Made by a program: the position numbers and the translations under genes. This document shows, one piece after another, positions 35,081 to 46,506 of a stretch of DNA of 64,000 bases. A model generated the notes under the pieces. The model was given only the letters and a program-made list of their open reading frames with translations, had not been told where the DNA came from and did not search any database. The first letter of the stretch is position 1; each line of letters begins with the position of its first letter. The DNA is from Arachis hypogaea (lineage: Eukaryota; Streptophyta; Magnoliopsida; Fabales; Fabaceae), in assembly GCF_003086295.3 (NCBI RefSeq), contig NC_092051.1, positions 10,842,810 through 10,906,809 on the forward strand. Reading direction: 5' to 3'.

Positions 35081-35918
35081 TAATTAAACGGTTCTACATT
35101 TGAGAATAACACCCCATCAAGCCACATTTTGAAAAAACACAGTTTGCTATTCCAATATCAAAAACAAAATCTGGCTTGTGTGTCATAAATAAAGCATACT
35201 TTTCCCAACAGTATGGGAAATAGCTGTCAGAATAGTAGCTAAAAAGTAATGGTCTATTTTTTTCTCAGGAGTTAGCTCAATGAGTATAAGAATCAAGGCT
35301 ACAAGAGTCCGTTACTGTCACTGGCAGATGAATGACTTGTTAGTGAGTGAGAGACAAGTAAAGACTAATAAGAGTGGGGTGTGGATGTGTGATATTCTTC
35401 TATCTTTGAAGGCATATGCTTTTGCAGATTGCAACTTTCTGGGTCCATGCATGAGATATTGATTACTGGTCCAACCCCTCCTCCTCTTATTATTGTTTAG
35501 AATTTAGTATCTTTGATATTATATAGCACAATATTTCATTTCTGTGGGCTTAAAACAACTGGAATATGTTGGAAATTATTTCCTTATTATGTTACTTTAT
35601 GTGGATAAAATAAAAAGGAATTGCTTAATAATAGACAATAGTCTAAAATTTTTCCCTTGAAAGCAGATCACCTAATGAAGATTTTATATGCCATGCTCTA
35701 TTTGGATGTTGAGATTAGGCAACAAAATTATTATGTAAAGCGCAACATTGTAATTTAGTCAATAAAGTTTTATAACATAATTTATTTCAGATGCTATCAT
35801 AATATCATTTAACTAATAAAAAAAATTAATTTGATATAAAGTTATATATTTCAAAGACCAAATTGTTACGCACATAATTATTTTAAAACTATTTTAATTT
35901 GACGAGACTAATTAATAG
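35081..35918. other. Intergenic
   Basis: No gene recognised. The last five bases (AATAG, 35914-35918) are the probable left target duplication of the copia element. Confidence 0.5.
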
Positions 35919-36110
35919 TGTTAGAGAATCATTAGAATCAATTAGTATCGTCTATATTTATATAGTATATCTGTACATTAATTGTAGAATTCTATGTCTT
36001 TATTACTTTGTTTCATTTAGCACCTATAAATACCCCTTGTATATTGTACCTTTCATCACAACTCAATAATACACTTTTCAAATTACTCTCTCAATCTCTT
36101 GTCTCTAACA
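35919..36110 (+). repeat. 5' LTR of copia element
   Basis: It starts TGTTAGAGAATC and ends GTCTCTAACA. It contains TATAAATACCCC near 36025 as a TATA-like box. Confidence 0.92.
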
Positions 36111-36122
36111 TGGTATCAAGAG
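36111..36122 (+). other. Primer binding site of copia element
   Basis: TGGTATCAAGAG directly follows the 5' LTR and resembles the common initiator tRNA-Met PBS (TGGTATCAGAGC). Confidence 0.85.
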
Positions 36123-36887
36123 TTTAGGTCTTTTTTTTTTCAATGAATATTAGTTCATAGCCCCATTATTTTTTCCTTTCCGACATTGTTTTTTGGTCTC
36201 TTTTTTTGTTCCCTTTTCGACGCTTTGGTTCGTCACCCATGTAACCATCTTGTTCGTCTTGTCGCCGTGATTCCAACGCAACCAGAACTGCCGCCATCCG
36301 CCGCCAGACGTGCCTCCACGCGCTGCCGAAAGACGCTGCCACGACCAGGTTGATCTTTCTTCCAGATTCCACCCGTGCCTCTTTGCTCTCATTTTTCGAT
36401 CTGTTTCTGACGCTTTGGTTCGTTATCTCCGACATCATCGTGTTCTTCTCTTCGTCAGCTTTCCAACACCGCCGAGATCACCGCCATCAGCCACCGGACG
36501 CGCTGTCACGCGCCACCGGAATCCTGCTGCCCGCCTCCATTATTTCTCCTTCAGAAGGTTCAGCAGCCTTTGGATCTCGACACCAATCAGACGATCCTCA
36601 CGCTGCCACGTGTCAATTGAGCCTCAGACGACCTACGCACGCCCGACCCGACCTGCGCACGCCTGGCCCGACTCGCGCTTCCACCTGGCTACCAGCGTGT
36701 CTCTCTCCCTCCTCTCAGGTGCCGCCACGTGTCCTTGTCTCGCTGACGTGGCTGCTGATGTGGCAGACAAGTGGGACCCTCCCTAAGGTTTTTTGGTGAG
36801 CTCTTTTCGATTCTGCACTCCGATTTCTCATTTTCTGCTCCGAAATTACCGTTTTCTCTCCTCTCTTTGATCTTTGTGACTGCTATC
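36123..36887 (+). other. GC-rich leader of copia element
   Basis: This stretch is much richer in GC than its surroundings and has overlapping ORFs in several frames. None shows a copia capsid signature. A motif of the type GACGCTTTGGTTCGT recurs at about 36219 and 36408, each followed by similar CCGCCATC/GCCACCGGACG text, so the leader contains an old internal duplication. Confidence 0.6.
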
Positions 36888-38273
36888 ATGGAAAAGCCAG
36901 ATGTTTTTACTGCCACCGACAGAAAAGGTAAATTCTGTCGCAACTGTAACCGTTCTGGGCACCTCTTCCTTGAATGTCCTTCTGTTGAATGTCGCACATG
37001 CCACCAGAAAGGTCATCTTAGCTACCATTGTTCATAGTTGTTCTGCCGTTACTGCAAGCTCTCGGGATATTTAATTACTGCCTGTCCTACTCGCCCACCA
37101 CGTTCTAGTCCACTCAACTCGTCTCCTGTCTCTCTTTCTGATATTGCATCTCTTCTTCAGCGTCTTCTCTCTGTTTCTGGTAATACCCTGCTGCTTTTTC
37201 CACCTCTCCAGGTAATTCTAAATGGTACTTTGACTCGGGTTGCTTTAATCACATGTCTCTGTTGCGTAATATTTTCTCATCCATGTCTACCACTACAAAT
37301 GGATCTTCTGTCAATACTGCAAACGGCTCCCTCTTGCACGCAACACACAAGGGTTCTATATCCCAGTCAACTCTTAATCTTCCTGATACTTATTATATTC
37401 CCAAATTAAACTTCAATCTTATTTCTGTTGGTCAACTTGTTGATCTGGGTTTTGAAGTCACTTTTTCTGTTTCTGGTTGTCGTGTACAGGATCCTCGGAC
37501 GGGACAAATCATCGGGACTGGACGTAAGGTCGGAAGGTTGTTTGAACTCGAGAATCTTCATATTCCTCCGGTACCAAATCTCTGTGCTGCTTCTCCCTCT
37601 ACCCTCCACTTATGGCACCAGCGTCTTGCCCACACCTCCTTAAGAAAACTGCGTCCTCTTGTCTCTCATGGTGTTTTAGGTCAGGTTCCAAATGAATCTT
37701 TTGATTGCATTTCTTGTCAAACTGCCAAACAACCTGCTTTATCTTTTCACAATAATTCATCTCTTGCTTGCTCTCCTTTTGATCTCATTCACTCTGATGT
37801 TTGGGGCCCCGCTCCCACTGCCTCTATGGGCGGAGCTCGATACTTTGTCGTTTTCATTGATAATTATTCCTGTTTTACTTGGGTTTATTTGATGACTAAT
37901 CGCCATGAGTTACCTCAGATCTATATCAACTTTGCTACTATGATTAAAACTCAGTTTTCCAAGGTCATTAAGGTTTTCTGACGTGATAATGCTATGGAAT
38001 ACCGTGATTCTAAACTCTTAGCCTTTCTTGCAGAATAGGGTACTTTGTCTGAGTTTTCTTGTCCTGGTACTTTATCATACCTCCCCAGATTATAGTTCTC
38101 TTCGAGTTTTCGGTTGTGTATGCTTTGTTCTTCTTCAGCCTCATGAACATAGTAAACTTGAACCTCGGGCTCGTATGTGTTATTTTCTTGGTTATGGCAC
38201 TGAACACAAGGGTTATTGTTGTTGGGATCCTCTCTCTAAACATATTCGTATATCTCGTCATGTTGTCTTCTAG
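36888..38273 (+). pseudogene. gag zinc knuckles, protease and integrase remnants of copia element
   Basis: From the ATG at 36888 (MEKPDVFTATDRKGKFC) three knuckle-like motifs follow: CRNCNRSGHLFLEC, CRTCHQKGHLSYHC and CRYCKLSGYLITAC. A TAG at 37036-37038 separates the second and third. Protease has the DSG active site (WYFDSGCFNHMS, about 37222). GAG-pre-integrase (LWHQRLAHTS) and the first part of the integrase core (HSDVWGP, YFVVFIDNYS) are at about 37600-37980. A TGA at 37979 and a TAG at 38037 follow. After FSCPGT (about 38080) the sequence jumps to SPDYSSLRVFGC, so the middle of the integrase, including the catalytic Glu region, is missing. A TAG at 38271-38273 ends the frame. Confidence 0.85.
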
Positions 38274-38282
38274 GAGCACCAC

Positions 38283-40100
38283 ATGTTTTCTCGATTCTCA
38301 TCCTTTGAGTCGATTCCTACTACTCAGTCACCTTTGTTTACTAACCCCAATGTTGATCTTTTTCCTAATGATGATTCTATAGATTCTATCTCGAGTGACC
38401 CTCCACAGCCTCCTGTTCTTCCGCCTTCTCCATCTCCCGATGATTCCAGACCGGACGATGATCCTGCTCCTACCGTCATGCCTCCTCCTCCCGCTCGTTC
38501 TTCTAGGGTAAGGAATCCACCTCCTCATCTTCTTGATTACCATTGTTTTTCTACTATTCTTCATCAACATGAACCTAAGACATTCAGAGAAGCCTCCTCA
38601 AACCCAAATTGGCAACAAGCAATGCAAGAAGAATTACATGCACTTGAAAAAGTACATACTTGGGATCTGGTTGATCCTCTTTCTGATCAGGAAGTTGTGG
38701 GCAGTAGATGGGTATACAAGATCAAGACTCACTCTGATGGCTCTATTGACCGTTATAAGGCCCGCTTGGTTGCTCAAGGTTGTACGCAAGAGTATGGTAT
38801 TGATTATGAAGAGACTTTTGCCCCTGTCGCTCGTCTTATGTCTGTTAGAGCTCTTCTTTCCATTGCCGCGGTTGAAAAATGGTCTCTCAGTCAGATGGAT
38901 GTGAAGAATGCATTTCTTAATGGGGATTTGAAAAAGAAAGTCTATATGAAACCACTGCCGGGATATCCTTGTCCTTCTAATAAAGTTTGTCTCCTTCGCA
39001 AGGCACTTTATGGACTTAAGCAAGCTCCTCGTGAATGGTTTGACAAGTTCAGCACTACCATATGCAGTCTTAGTTTTACTTCTAGCCCTCATGAGAATGC
39101 GCTCTTCATTCGTAAAAGCGAACGTGGAGTTGTTCTTCTACTTTTGTATGTTGATGACATGATCATTACTGGGGATGATGTTGATGGTATCTCTGATCTC
39201 AAGGCCTCACTTCACCGTACCTTTGAGATGAAAGATCTTGGTTCTCTCAGCTATTTTCTTGGTCTCGAGGTCATCTCCACCGATGACAGCATCTATCTCT
39301 CTCAGGCTAAGTATGCTTCAGATCTTCTTGCTCGCGCTGGGATTACAGATAGTCGCACTGAGTCTACTCCTGTTGAGCCTAATGTTCGATTTACCCCTAT
39401 GGATGGCACTATTTTGGATAATCCGACTCTCTATCGACAGTTAGTTGGCGGTCTCGTCTACTTGACTGTCACCCGACCAGACATCGCCTATCCGGTTCAT
39501 GTACTTAGCCAGTTCTTGTCAGCTCATCGTACTACTCACTATGCGGCACTTCTACGCATTCTTCGCTACATCAAAGGCACTTTATTTCATGGCCTTTATT
39601 TTTCTGCCCATTCCTCTTTGTCTCTTCAGGCTTACTCCGATGCTGATTGGGCTGGTGATCCCACTGATCATCGTTCTACTACTGGTTACTGTTTGTTTCT
39701 TGGCGACGCTCTCATTTCTTGGCGTGCTAAGAAGCAAACGTTCACTGCTCGCTCAAGTACAGAAGCTGAGTACCGTGCCCTCGCTGACACCACTGTTGAA
39801 GTTATCTCGGTTCGTTGGCTTCTCGAAGATTTGGGTGCTCCTCAGTTGTCCCCTATTGATGTTTTTTGTGATAACCACAATGCTATTCAGATCGCCCATA
39901 ATGATGTGTTTCATAAACGCACCAAACACATTGAGATTGATTGTCACTTTGTTTGGCAACGTATCCTTATTGATACTGTTCGTCTCATTACTGTTGGAAT
40001 ACTAGATCAGACTGCTGATATCTTCACGAAAGCTCATCACCCAACTCGTTTCCGGACTTTATTATCCAAACTCAAGTTGGTATCCTTAGCTCCCACTTGA
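38283..40100 (+). CDS. Copia RT-RNase H open reading frame, 605 aa
   Basis: A continuous ORF from the ATG at 38283. After a Pro-rich linker come WQQAMQEELHALEK, RWVYKIKTHSDG, RYKARLVAQG, the RT core with YVDDMIITGDD (about 39147), then RNase H with AYSDADWAGDP, STEAEYRALA and a C-terminal ADIFTKAHH. These are the expected copia RT and RNase H domains at normal length. The upstream frame is closed by a TAG ten bases earlier, so in an active element this would be part of one polyprotein; its translation here is unlikely. It stops 13 bases before the 3' LTR. Confidence 0.9.
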   Translation: MFSRFSSFESIPTTQSPLFTNPNVDLFPNDDSIDSISSDPPQPPVLPPSPSPDDSRPDDDPAPTVMPPPPARSSRVRNPPPHLLDYHCFSTILHQHEPKTFREASSNPNWQQAMQEELHALEKVHTWDLVDPLSDQEVVGSRWVYKIKTHSDGSIDRYKARLVAQGCTQEYGIDYEETFAPVARLMSVRALLSIAAVEKWSLSQMDVKNAFLNGDLKKKVYMKPLPGYPCPSNKVCLLRKALYGLKQAPREWFDKFSTTICSLSFTSSPHENALFIRKSERGVVLLLLYVDDMIITGDDVDGISDLKASLHRTFEMKDLGSLSYFLGLEVISTDDSIYLSQAKYASDLLARAGITDSRTESTPVEPNVRFTPMDGTILDNPTLYRQLVGGLVYLTVTRPDIAYPVHVLSQFLSAHRTTHYAALLRILRYIKGTLFHGLYFSAHSSLSLQAYSDADWAGDPTDHRSTTGYCLFLGDALISWRAKKQTFTARSSTEAEYRALADTTVEVISVRWLLEDLGAPQLSPIDVFCDNHNAIQIAHNDVFHKRTKHIEIDCHFVWQRILIDTVRLITVGILDQTADIFTKAHHPTRFRTLLSKLKLVSLAPT

Positions 40101-40113
40101 GTTTGAGCGGGGA

Positions 40114-40314
40114 TGTTAGAGAATTATTAGAATCAATTTAGATCAATTAGTATCGTCTATATTTATATAATATATCTGTACATTAATTGTAGGATTCTAT
40201 GTCTTTATTACTTTGATTCATTTAGCACCTATAAATACCCCTTATATATTGTACCTTTCATCACAACTCAATAATACACTTTTCAGATTCTCTCTCACTC
40301 TCTTGTTTTTAACA
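40114..40314 (+). repeat. 3' LTR of copia element
   Basis: It starts TGTTAGAGAATT, ends TTTTTAACA and is preceded by a polypurine tract GAGCGGGGA (40105-40113). It has a 9-bp duplication near 40142 relative to the 5' LTR. Confidence 0.92.
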
Positions 40315-40940
40315 AGTAGTAATAAAGGCAAAATTGTCTTTTGTCCTTAACATATATATTTAAGTGAGTTTTAATTTTATTTTGGTTGCATCAATTCATG
40401 ATATCTTCTAACCCACTAAATCAAGAACTAATCAAAGTTTATTTGTTGATATAATGAGTATGTATATAATATATTTAGAACATATAAAAGCCACATATCT
40501 ATACCAATATATAAAGTCAATACTAGAATTTGGTGCTCAATTTTTTAGACACTATTTATCTTTAAATAATTCATTTTACAAACCAAATTTATGAATAAAA
40601 TAGTAAGAGTACATTTATATTTTTTAATTAAAAATATCATTAATCCATAAAAGAGTTAAATAATTACTGCAATCGTGAGGAAATTAAATAACTGCTTCAC
40701 TTACAAACATCTATCACTGATCTTTTTTGTGCGTCTTGCTATCTTTTAGTTCTGACATGCATTTATTAAGAAAGGGAGAATTTAACAAATCAATAATTAT
40801 GTTATCACCAGAGCACAAATGCAACGTCACTTCGCTAGAAGGCGTACAAATCATCACGAGATGATTTGACAAGGGAGTTGATACAACTCCTATGCCAAAC
40901 ATAGGTATTTATATTTTGCCTTTTGAAAAAGAAAAAGTAT
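40315..40940. other. Intergenic
   Basis: AT-rich. No gene recognised; the small minus-strand ORF at 40714-40902 has no known motif. Confidence 0.5.
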
Positions 40941-41267
40941 GAGGAGCCAATGGAATATTTGTACAATGTGAACAATGGATGTTTATGGAGTATTAGAGAT
41001 ATAACCATTAGTGTTACCTTTTTCCATCAGCTGAAACTTTTGGGATGAGTGGTATCATGACATGGTATTAGAGCGCTAGATCCGAAAGGTCAAAAGTTCG
41101 ATCATTGGTGAACAAGTTCGATCCATGGTGAACCCCAAAATCAGTTTAAGCTTTTGGGAAGATGTTTATTATCCTTAGTATTCGGATGGTTATTCTATAT
41201 AATATGGGGGATGTTCATTTTGTAACTCAATAGCCCATTATACACATTGTACAAATAGTCTATTGTG
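40941..41267. mobile_element. TIR-bounded element, small member of a two-copy family
   Basis: The left end GAGGAGCCAATGGAATATTT then GTACAATGTGAACAATGG is the imperfect inverse of the right end CCCATTATACACATTGTAC then AAATAGTCTATTGTG. The same end type, preceded by AAAGTATGRGG, occurs at 59121. Internal text (CATGGTATTAGAGCGCT) resembles a PBS, so an LTR-derived origin is an alternative. Confidence 0.55.
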
Positions 41268-41974
41268 AAAAATACAGGGATAGAAACACGATAATAGAAC
41301 TGGTCCAAAGAATAGACGTTATGATAATATAAGTGGTTGGTATTTTATATTCACGGTTTATTTTATTTTTGAGTACTAATTTTAAATTCAAAAGATAAGT
41401 ACTTTAAAGTTTGTATTTTTTTTGTATAACTGATCGAGCACTACTGCTCAATATCTCAACAAGTTTCTTATATGAACGAGTTTCAAACAATATATAAAGG
41501 CAATACTACAATTTGATGTCCAACTTTTGAAGAAATCATCTGTTTTCAAACAATTCATTTCACAAAATAAATTTAAGGGATAAAATAGTAACAATAATTT
41601 TTTTAAATATTTTATCTTTATCATATAATATATAATATTTATTCAAATAATTTTTCGTAATGAATAAATTTAAAGATATATTATAGCGCACTACTATTAT
41701 ATAAAATGCCTAATAAAAAATAAGATTATAAATTTCATAATAAATAATTAAAATAAATAATTAACAAATAATTTTTTTTAAAAATAGACAATACATTCAT
41801 AATACTAATAATAGTAATTATAATAAAGTTAAATATTTTATATTTTATATTTTTAATTAAAAATAATATTTTAATATAATTTTTTTAATATTATAAAAAA
41901 TTCATGACATAATAATTGATAATGAATAAAAAATATTTATATTTTTTATATAGTTATACGAGTTATATTTAATT
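41268..41974. other. Intergenic, AT-rich
   Basis: No gene recognised. It ends with the target duplication of the Mutator-type MITE. Confidence 0.5.
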
Positions 41975-42505
41975 GAGTAAAGTATCGTTTTGGTCCCCAA
42001 TGTTTGGGGTAAATTCTATTTGTATCCCTAACGTTTAAATCGTCCTATTTGTATCCTTAACATTTGTAAAAGTGATTCAATGTTACCCTGTCGTCAATTA
42101 CACATCATGAGCGCTTTAGTTTGAGTTTTAAAAATCTCTTCTTGAAGTTAGAATACAAAAGTTTAGGATAGAATCGATGATCCACTCAAAAAAATAGCTC
42201 ATTAAAAGTTGAAACTAATTCCTACAACATTTACATAATTCACTTTTCTAGGGACATAATTGAATCTAAACACAAATAGTGGGTATAATATTAAAATCGA
42301 ACACATCCAAGTGAGACCGAATTGAGAATGAATACATCCAAGTGAGAATAATTGAAAAATATAATCTGATTTATTAGTATAATTGATAGTAGGATAACAT
42401 TGAATCACTTTTATAAACGTTAAGGATACAAATAGGACGATTTAAACGTTAGGGACAAAAATAAGACTTACCCCAAATGTTGTGGACAAAAACGATACTT
42501 TACTC
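41975..42505. mobile_element. Mutator-type MITE with 9-bp target duplication
   Basis: Both ends read GAGTAAAGTATCGTTTT inward. Inverted similarity extends about 115 bp (CAAATAGGACGATTTAAACGTTAGGGA and flanks). Perfect direct repeats TATTTAATT flank it (41966-41974 and 42506-42514). Long TIRs with a 9-bp duplication define Mutator-like elements. The 531-bp body has no transposase, so it is non-autonomous. Confidence 0.88.
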
Positions 42506-42929
42506 TATTTAATTTATTTAAAAATAAAAGAGATTATATTCTCTCATTTCAAGTTATGTGTAAAAAAAAATATTTATTTATTTACCTATAAATATATTCT
42601 ATATTTTTTAAAATTTATCAATATTTTTTTTGTTACATCATTTAATACGTATTATTAAAACATATGTTTATTAAAGTCGATTAATACTTTTATTTATATA
42701 TTAATATGTATTAATTTAGAATGACTTTAAAGGACGCATCACATGATAATTGTTGGTATGAACGAAGTACGAGTAGTTGTTAAAAATAATGGGAGTGGCA
42801 AGAATAAAAAAAATAATAGAATATTAGACAATAGTTTAATGAATTTTGGATGTGTGGAGAGCAAGTAATAGATACCATGAGATATATATAAAAGGTTTAA
42901 ACCAAGGTTCTAAAAACCGGACCGGTCAT
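42506..42929. other. Spacer before the tandem array
   Basis: AT-rich. Near 42900 lies CTAAAAACCGGACCGGTCAT, an abrupt GC-rich motif that ends where the array begins and may be the edge of another repeat. Confidence 0.45.
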
Positions 42930-44710
42930 CCAATTACTCTTCCTCAATGCGTTGTAAAATTACCTTATAAAAGGAACTTTTATTTCTTCATTTTTCATTG
43001 TATCTCGTAGTTTATTTTTCTCTTCTTCATTTTGATTTTACAATACCACACAATTTAATTCTACTCCTACTGGCTACTACTCTCCTCTTATTTTTCTTTT
43101 CTTCACTGTGATTCCTACAATATTACACAACAACACTATCTTCTCTTCATGGCTCATCAAGAGAGTAAATTATCAAAATATTTTTGAGTTATTACACATT
43201 GTATATTATATACTCTCACTAAAAAATAATTACTAAGCCTATTATTGATAAAAAAATAATTTAGGTAACAAAAAGACTATTCTCCTCTCTTCATTTTTTA
43301 TTGTGTTTCTCATTGTTTATTTTTTTCTTCTTCTTTTTGAATTTACAAAGAATGTGCTGAATGTTTTATATTTTTTTAGAAAAATGCCAATACATTATGA
43401 GTATAATCCTAATATTTCAAATATTTTTATGTATATACATCACAGACTCCCACCAACAGACCAATTGTTCTTCCTCAATGCATTGTAAAATTACCTTATA
43501 AAAGAACTCTCTTCTCTTAGTTTATTTTTCATTATTTCTCATAGTTTATTTTTCTCTTCTTCATTTTGATTTTTATAATACCACACAATTTGATTCCACT
43601 CCTACTACTTTTCTCTTATTTTTTTTTTCTTCATTGTGATTCCTACAATACTATACAACAACATTATCTTTTTTTTATGGCTCATCGAGAGAGTAAGTTA
43701 TCAAAATATTTTTTTGAGTTATTACACATTATATATTATGTACTTTTTATGTACTCTCAGTAAAATATAATTACAATGATAAGCCTATTGTTGATAAAAA
43801 AATAATATAAATAACAAAAGGACTATTCTCCTTTCTTCATTTTTTATTGTGTTTCTCATAATTTATTTTTTTCTTCTTCTTTTTGAATTTACATAGCATG
43901 TGCTGAATGTTTTATTTTTTTTTTTTAGAAAAATGTTAATACACTAATATTCCAAACATCTTTATATATATACATCACGACTCCCAGCAACAGACCAATT
44001 ACTCTTCCTCAATGTATTGTAAAATTACCTTATAAAAGGAACTCTCCTTTCTTCATTTTTTATTGTTTCTCAAAATTTATTTTTCTCTTCTTCATTTTGA
44101 TTCTTACAATACCACACAATTTGATTCCACTCCTACTACTCTCCTCTTATTTTTTTAAGGTATCAAAATATTTTTTAAGTTATTACACCTTATATATTAT
44201 GTACTCTTACTAAAAAATAATTACTAAGCCTATTATTGATAAAGAAATAATCTAGGTAACAAAAGGACTACTCTCCTCTCTTCATTTTTCATTGTGTTTC
44301 TCATAGTTTATTTTTCTCCTTCTTCTTTTTGAATTTACATAGCATGTGCTTAATGTTTTATATTTTTTTTAGAAAAATGCCAATACATTATGAGTATAAT
44401 CCTAATATTCCAAACATCTTTATATATATACATCACGACTCCAGCAACAGACCAATTACTCTTCCTCAATGCATTGTAAAATTAACTTATAAAAGGAACT
44501 CTCCTCTCTTTATTTTTCATTGTTTCTCATAGTTTATTTTTCTCTTTTTCATTTTGATTCTTACAATATCACATAATTTGATTCTACTTCTTCTACTCTC
44601 CTCTTATTTTTCTTTTCTTTATTGTGATTCCTACAATACTACACAATACTATCTTCTCTTCATGGCTCATCAAGAGGATAAGTTATCAAAATATTTTTTT
44701 TAAATTTAGA
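42930..44710 (+). repeat. Tandem array, about 530-bp units, each with TATA box, leader and start codon
   Basis: Four units begin near 42930, 43461, 43996 and 44451 with CCAATTRYTCTTCCTCAATG. Each then has TTATAAAAG (about 42965, 43496, 44031 and 44487), a pyrimidine-rich leader with CATTTTGATT and ACAATAYCACACAATTTGATT, and ATGGCTCATCRAGAG at 43149, 43677 and 44662. Unit 3 lost the ATG part by deletion; unit 4 is truncated at its end. The short ORFs read MAHQESKLSKYF, MAHRESKLSKYFFELLH and MAHQEDKLSKYFF. No longer product is encoded. Confidence 0.8.
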
Positions 44711-45987
44711 AAAATTATAATTTCATAAAATGACCAACAATATATACAATAATGAACCTAATAATAAAATCAACCCTCATCTCTTAAAATCAACCCAAGA
44801 ATGAAAAGAGAATAAGGTAATATAATAATCGAGACAATAGTAAAAATGTGTATAAAGAATAATAGGAAGAGAAAAGAATAGTATGTGGTATAAGAAGAGA
44901 ATATAATAAAAATATAAATTAATAATTTAAAAAATAATAAAACTAAATATAATTTAAAAAATTGAATATAAAATTTAAAAAATAAAATATTTTTTATTTA
45001 TTAAAAATATGTATGAAGATAAAGACAGCATTGCATAAAAAATTTATTTTTACTTTAAGTTAAATATTGTTGAAAAAATAAATAAATAAATTTAATAATA
45101 TTTATAAATAATTAATTATAAATAATGTTTGTAAATCTTTATCTTGATTTTATTATATATAATAACAACATAATAAATTTTTTAATATCCTATTTTAATT
45201 TAAATTTATAAAATTTATACATTCTAAAAATTAAATAGTGTATAAAATTTTTATATTTATTTTTAAATTTTTATATTCTTAATTTTTTAATTATTTAACA
45301 ATTTATAAATAAAAATAAAATTATAAAAATTAACCTCTTTAAAACAATAAAAAAAATGGCTAAACAAGCATGATCCCTAGTGTATAAGGGACTACTCATT
45401 ATTCTTGATAAAGTAACATATAGTTGTCCATAAATAAATCTAATTATACATCATATTTTATATTTTAGTATTTGTATACAAATTTTTAAGATAATTTAAA
45501 TCAAAATTAAATTTTTATAATGATCAATTAAATAAACTTAAATCACAATCTAATTATAGTTACCACTTATTTTAAGATATGATGTTATTAAATAAAATTA
45601 TAGGTACTACAATAATTGTTATTGCTAACCAAAATTTTATTATTCAAAAGGTTCAAAGGCTTTTCATATGGTACAATTCTATTGTAAAATCATCAATTGA
45701 ATATCTCTTAAATTAACAAAAATCATCTATTATTTTTTAACCAAAGAATTAAAACTGAAATTGTACCATTGTGTAATAATATTCTTAAAGGGTACTTTTG
45801 AGTATATTAAATTATATACCTAATAAATAAAAAAGATTTATTATCTATAGCCATATCTTAAGTTATGAATCCTTAAATTTCTATCGCTAAACTATATTAA
45901 TTATATTTAATATTTTAATATTTTTTATAGATATCGATCAGTGATGCAAATTCTCTTTCTTTTAATATCTTTTATAGAAATAATAAT
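44711..45987. other. Intergenic, very AT-rich
   Basis: No gene. It ends in the perfect target duplication ATAAT (45983-45987) of element 2. The stretch AGATATCGATCAGTGATGC at about 45929 is repeated on the other side of element 2. Confidence 0.55.
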
Positions 45988-46437
45988 TGATATGGTCACC
46001 ATTAATACAAGCTATAACTCGGCCTCATAACCGTTACTGACCATCACCATAACTCGCCATTTTGCCGTTATTGCTCGGTCCTTATGAGCTATAATTCGGT
46101 GGCGTTAATATTACCATAACCGACGTCCCAAACGGAAAGATAAAATCGGTTACGAAACCGATTTTATTACCTACAATGTAACGGACGAACATATTTTTAT
46201 AAAAGGAAGGTAAAATGTCTTTTCTAGACAGATCTTTTAGCTGAACTTAACACCATAACTGACTTAAGCATTGGAGTGTCTTTGCAGGTACACTCCACTC
46301 CCTTTGTATTGCTCGTACCTTCACATCTACAACGAACATAAAGAACTCGGACTTTGAGGAGCGGACGCCTGACCTTGTAGCACATAGCTCGGCTAGTCTC
46401 GAGGAGTTGAAGCCGACCTATTTCCCAGGCAAGATCA
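45988..46437 (+). repeat. 5' LTR of element 2
   Basis: It starts TGATATGGTCACC, ends GGCAAGATCA and is 450 bp. CTATAAAAGG-type text near 46198 (TTATAAAAGGAAGG) is the probable TATA box of the sense transcript. Confidence 0.95.
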
Positions 46438-46439
46438 AT

Positions 46440-46457
46440 TGGCGCCCACCGTGGGGC
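46440..46457 (+). other. Primer binding site of element 2
   Basis: TGGCGCCCACCGTGGGGC lies two bases after the 5' LTR. It shares the TGGCGCC start with element 1. The tRNA is not assigned. Confidence 0.8.
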
Positions 46458-46506
46458 TGAGGAAATCATATTTTTTCTTTTGGTCCCATCACCTCCATCT
46501 GCATCC

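Larger units (their letters stand above)
35919..40314 (+). mobile_element. Ty1/copia LTR retrotransposon, defective
   Basis: Short LTRs (192 and 201 bp) with TG...CA ends flank a tRNA-Met-type PBS, zinc knuckles, protease, integrase, RT and RNase H in copia order. The flanks are AATAG and AGTAG, a 4/5 match. The two LTRs differ by about 9 substitutions plus a 9-bp and a 1-bp indel, so the insertion is older than element 2 and younger than element 1. Integrase has an internal deletion and there is no capsid domain, while the RT-RNase H ORF is open. The short LTRs suggest an Ale/Retrofit-like lineage, which is uncertain. Confidence 0.92.

Noticed and set aside
36310..36799. Two overlapping ORFs of about 150 aa in the copia leader
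   Set aside because: They use different frames of the same GC-rich DNA, have no gag motif and no homologous pattern; treated as leader.
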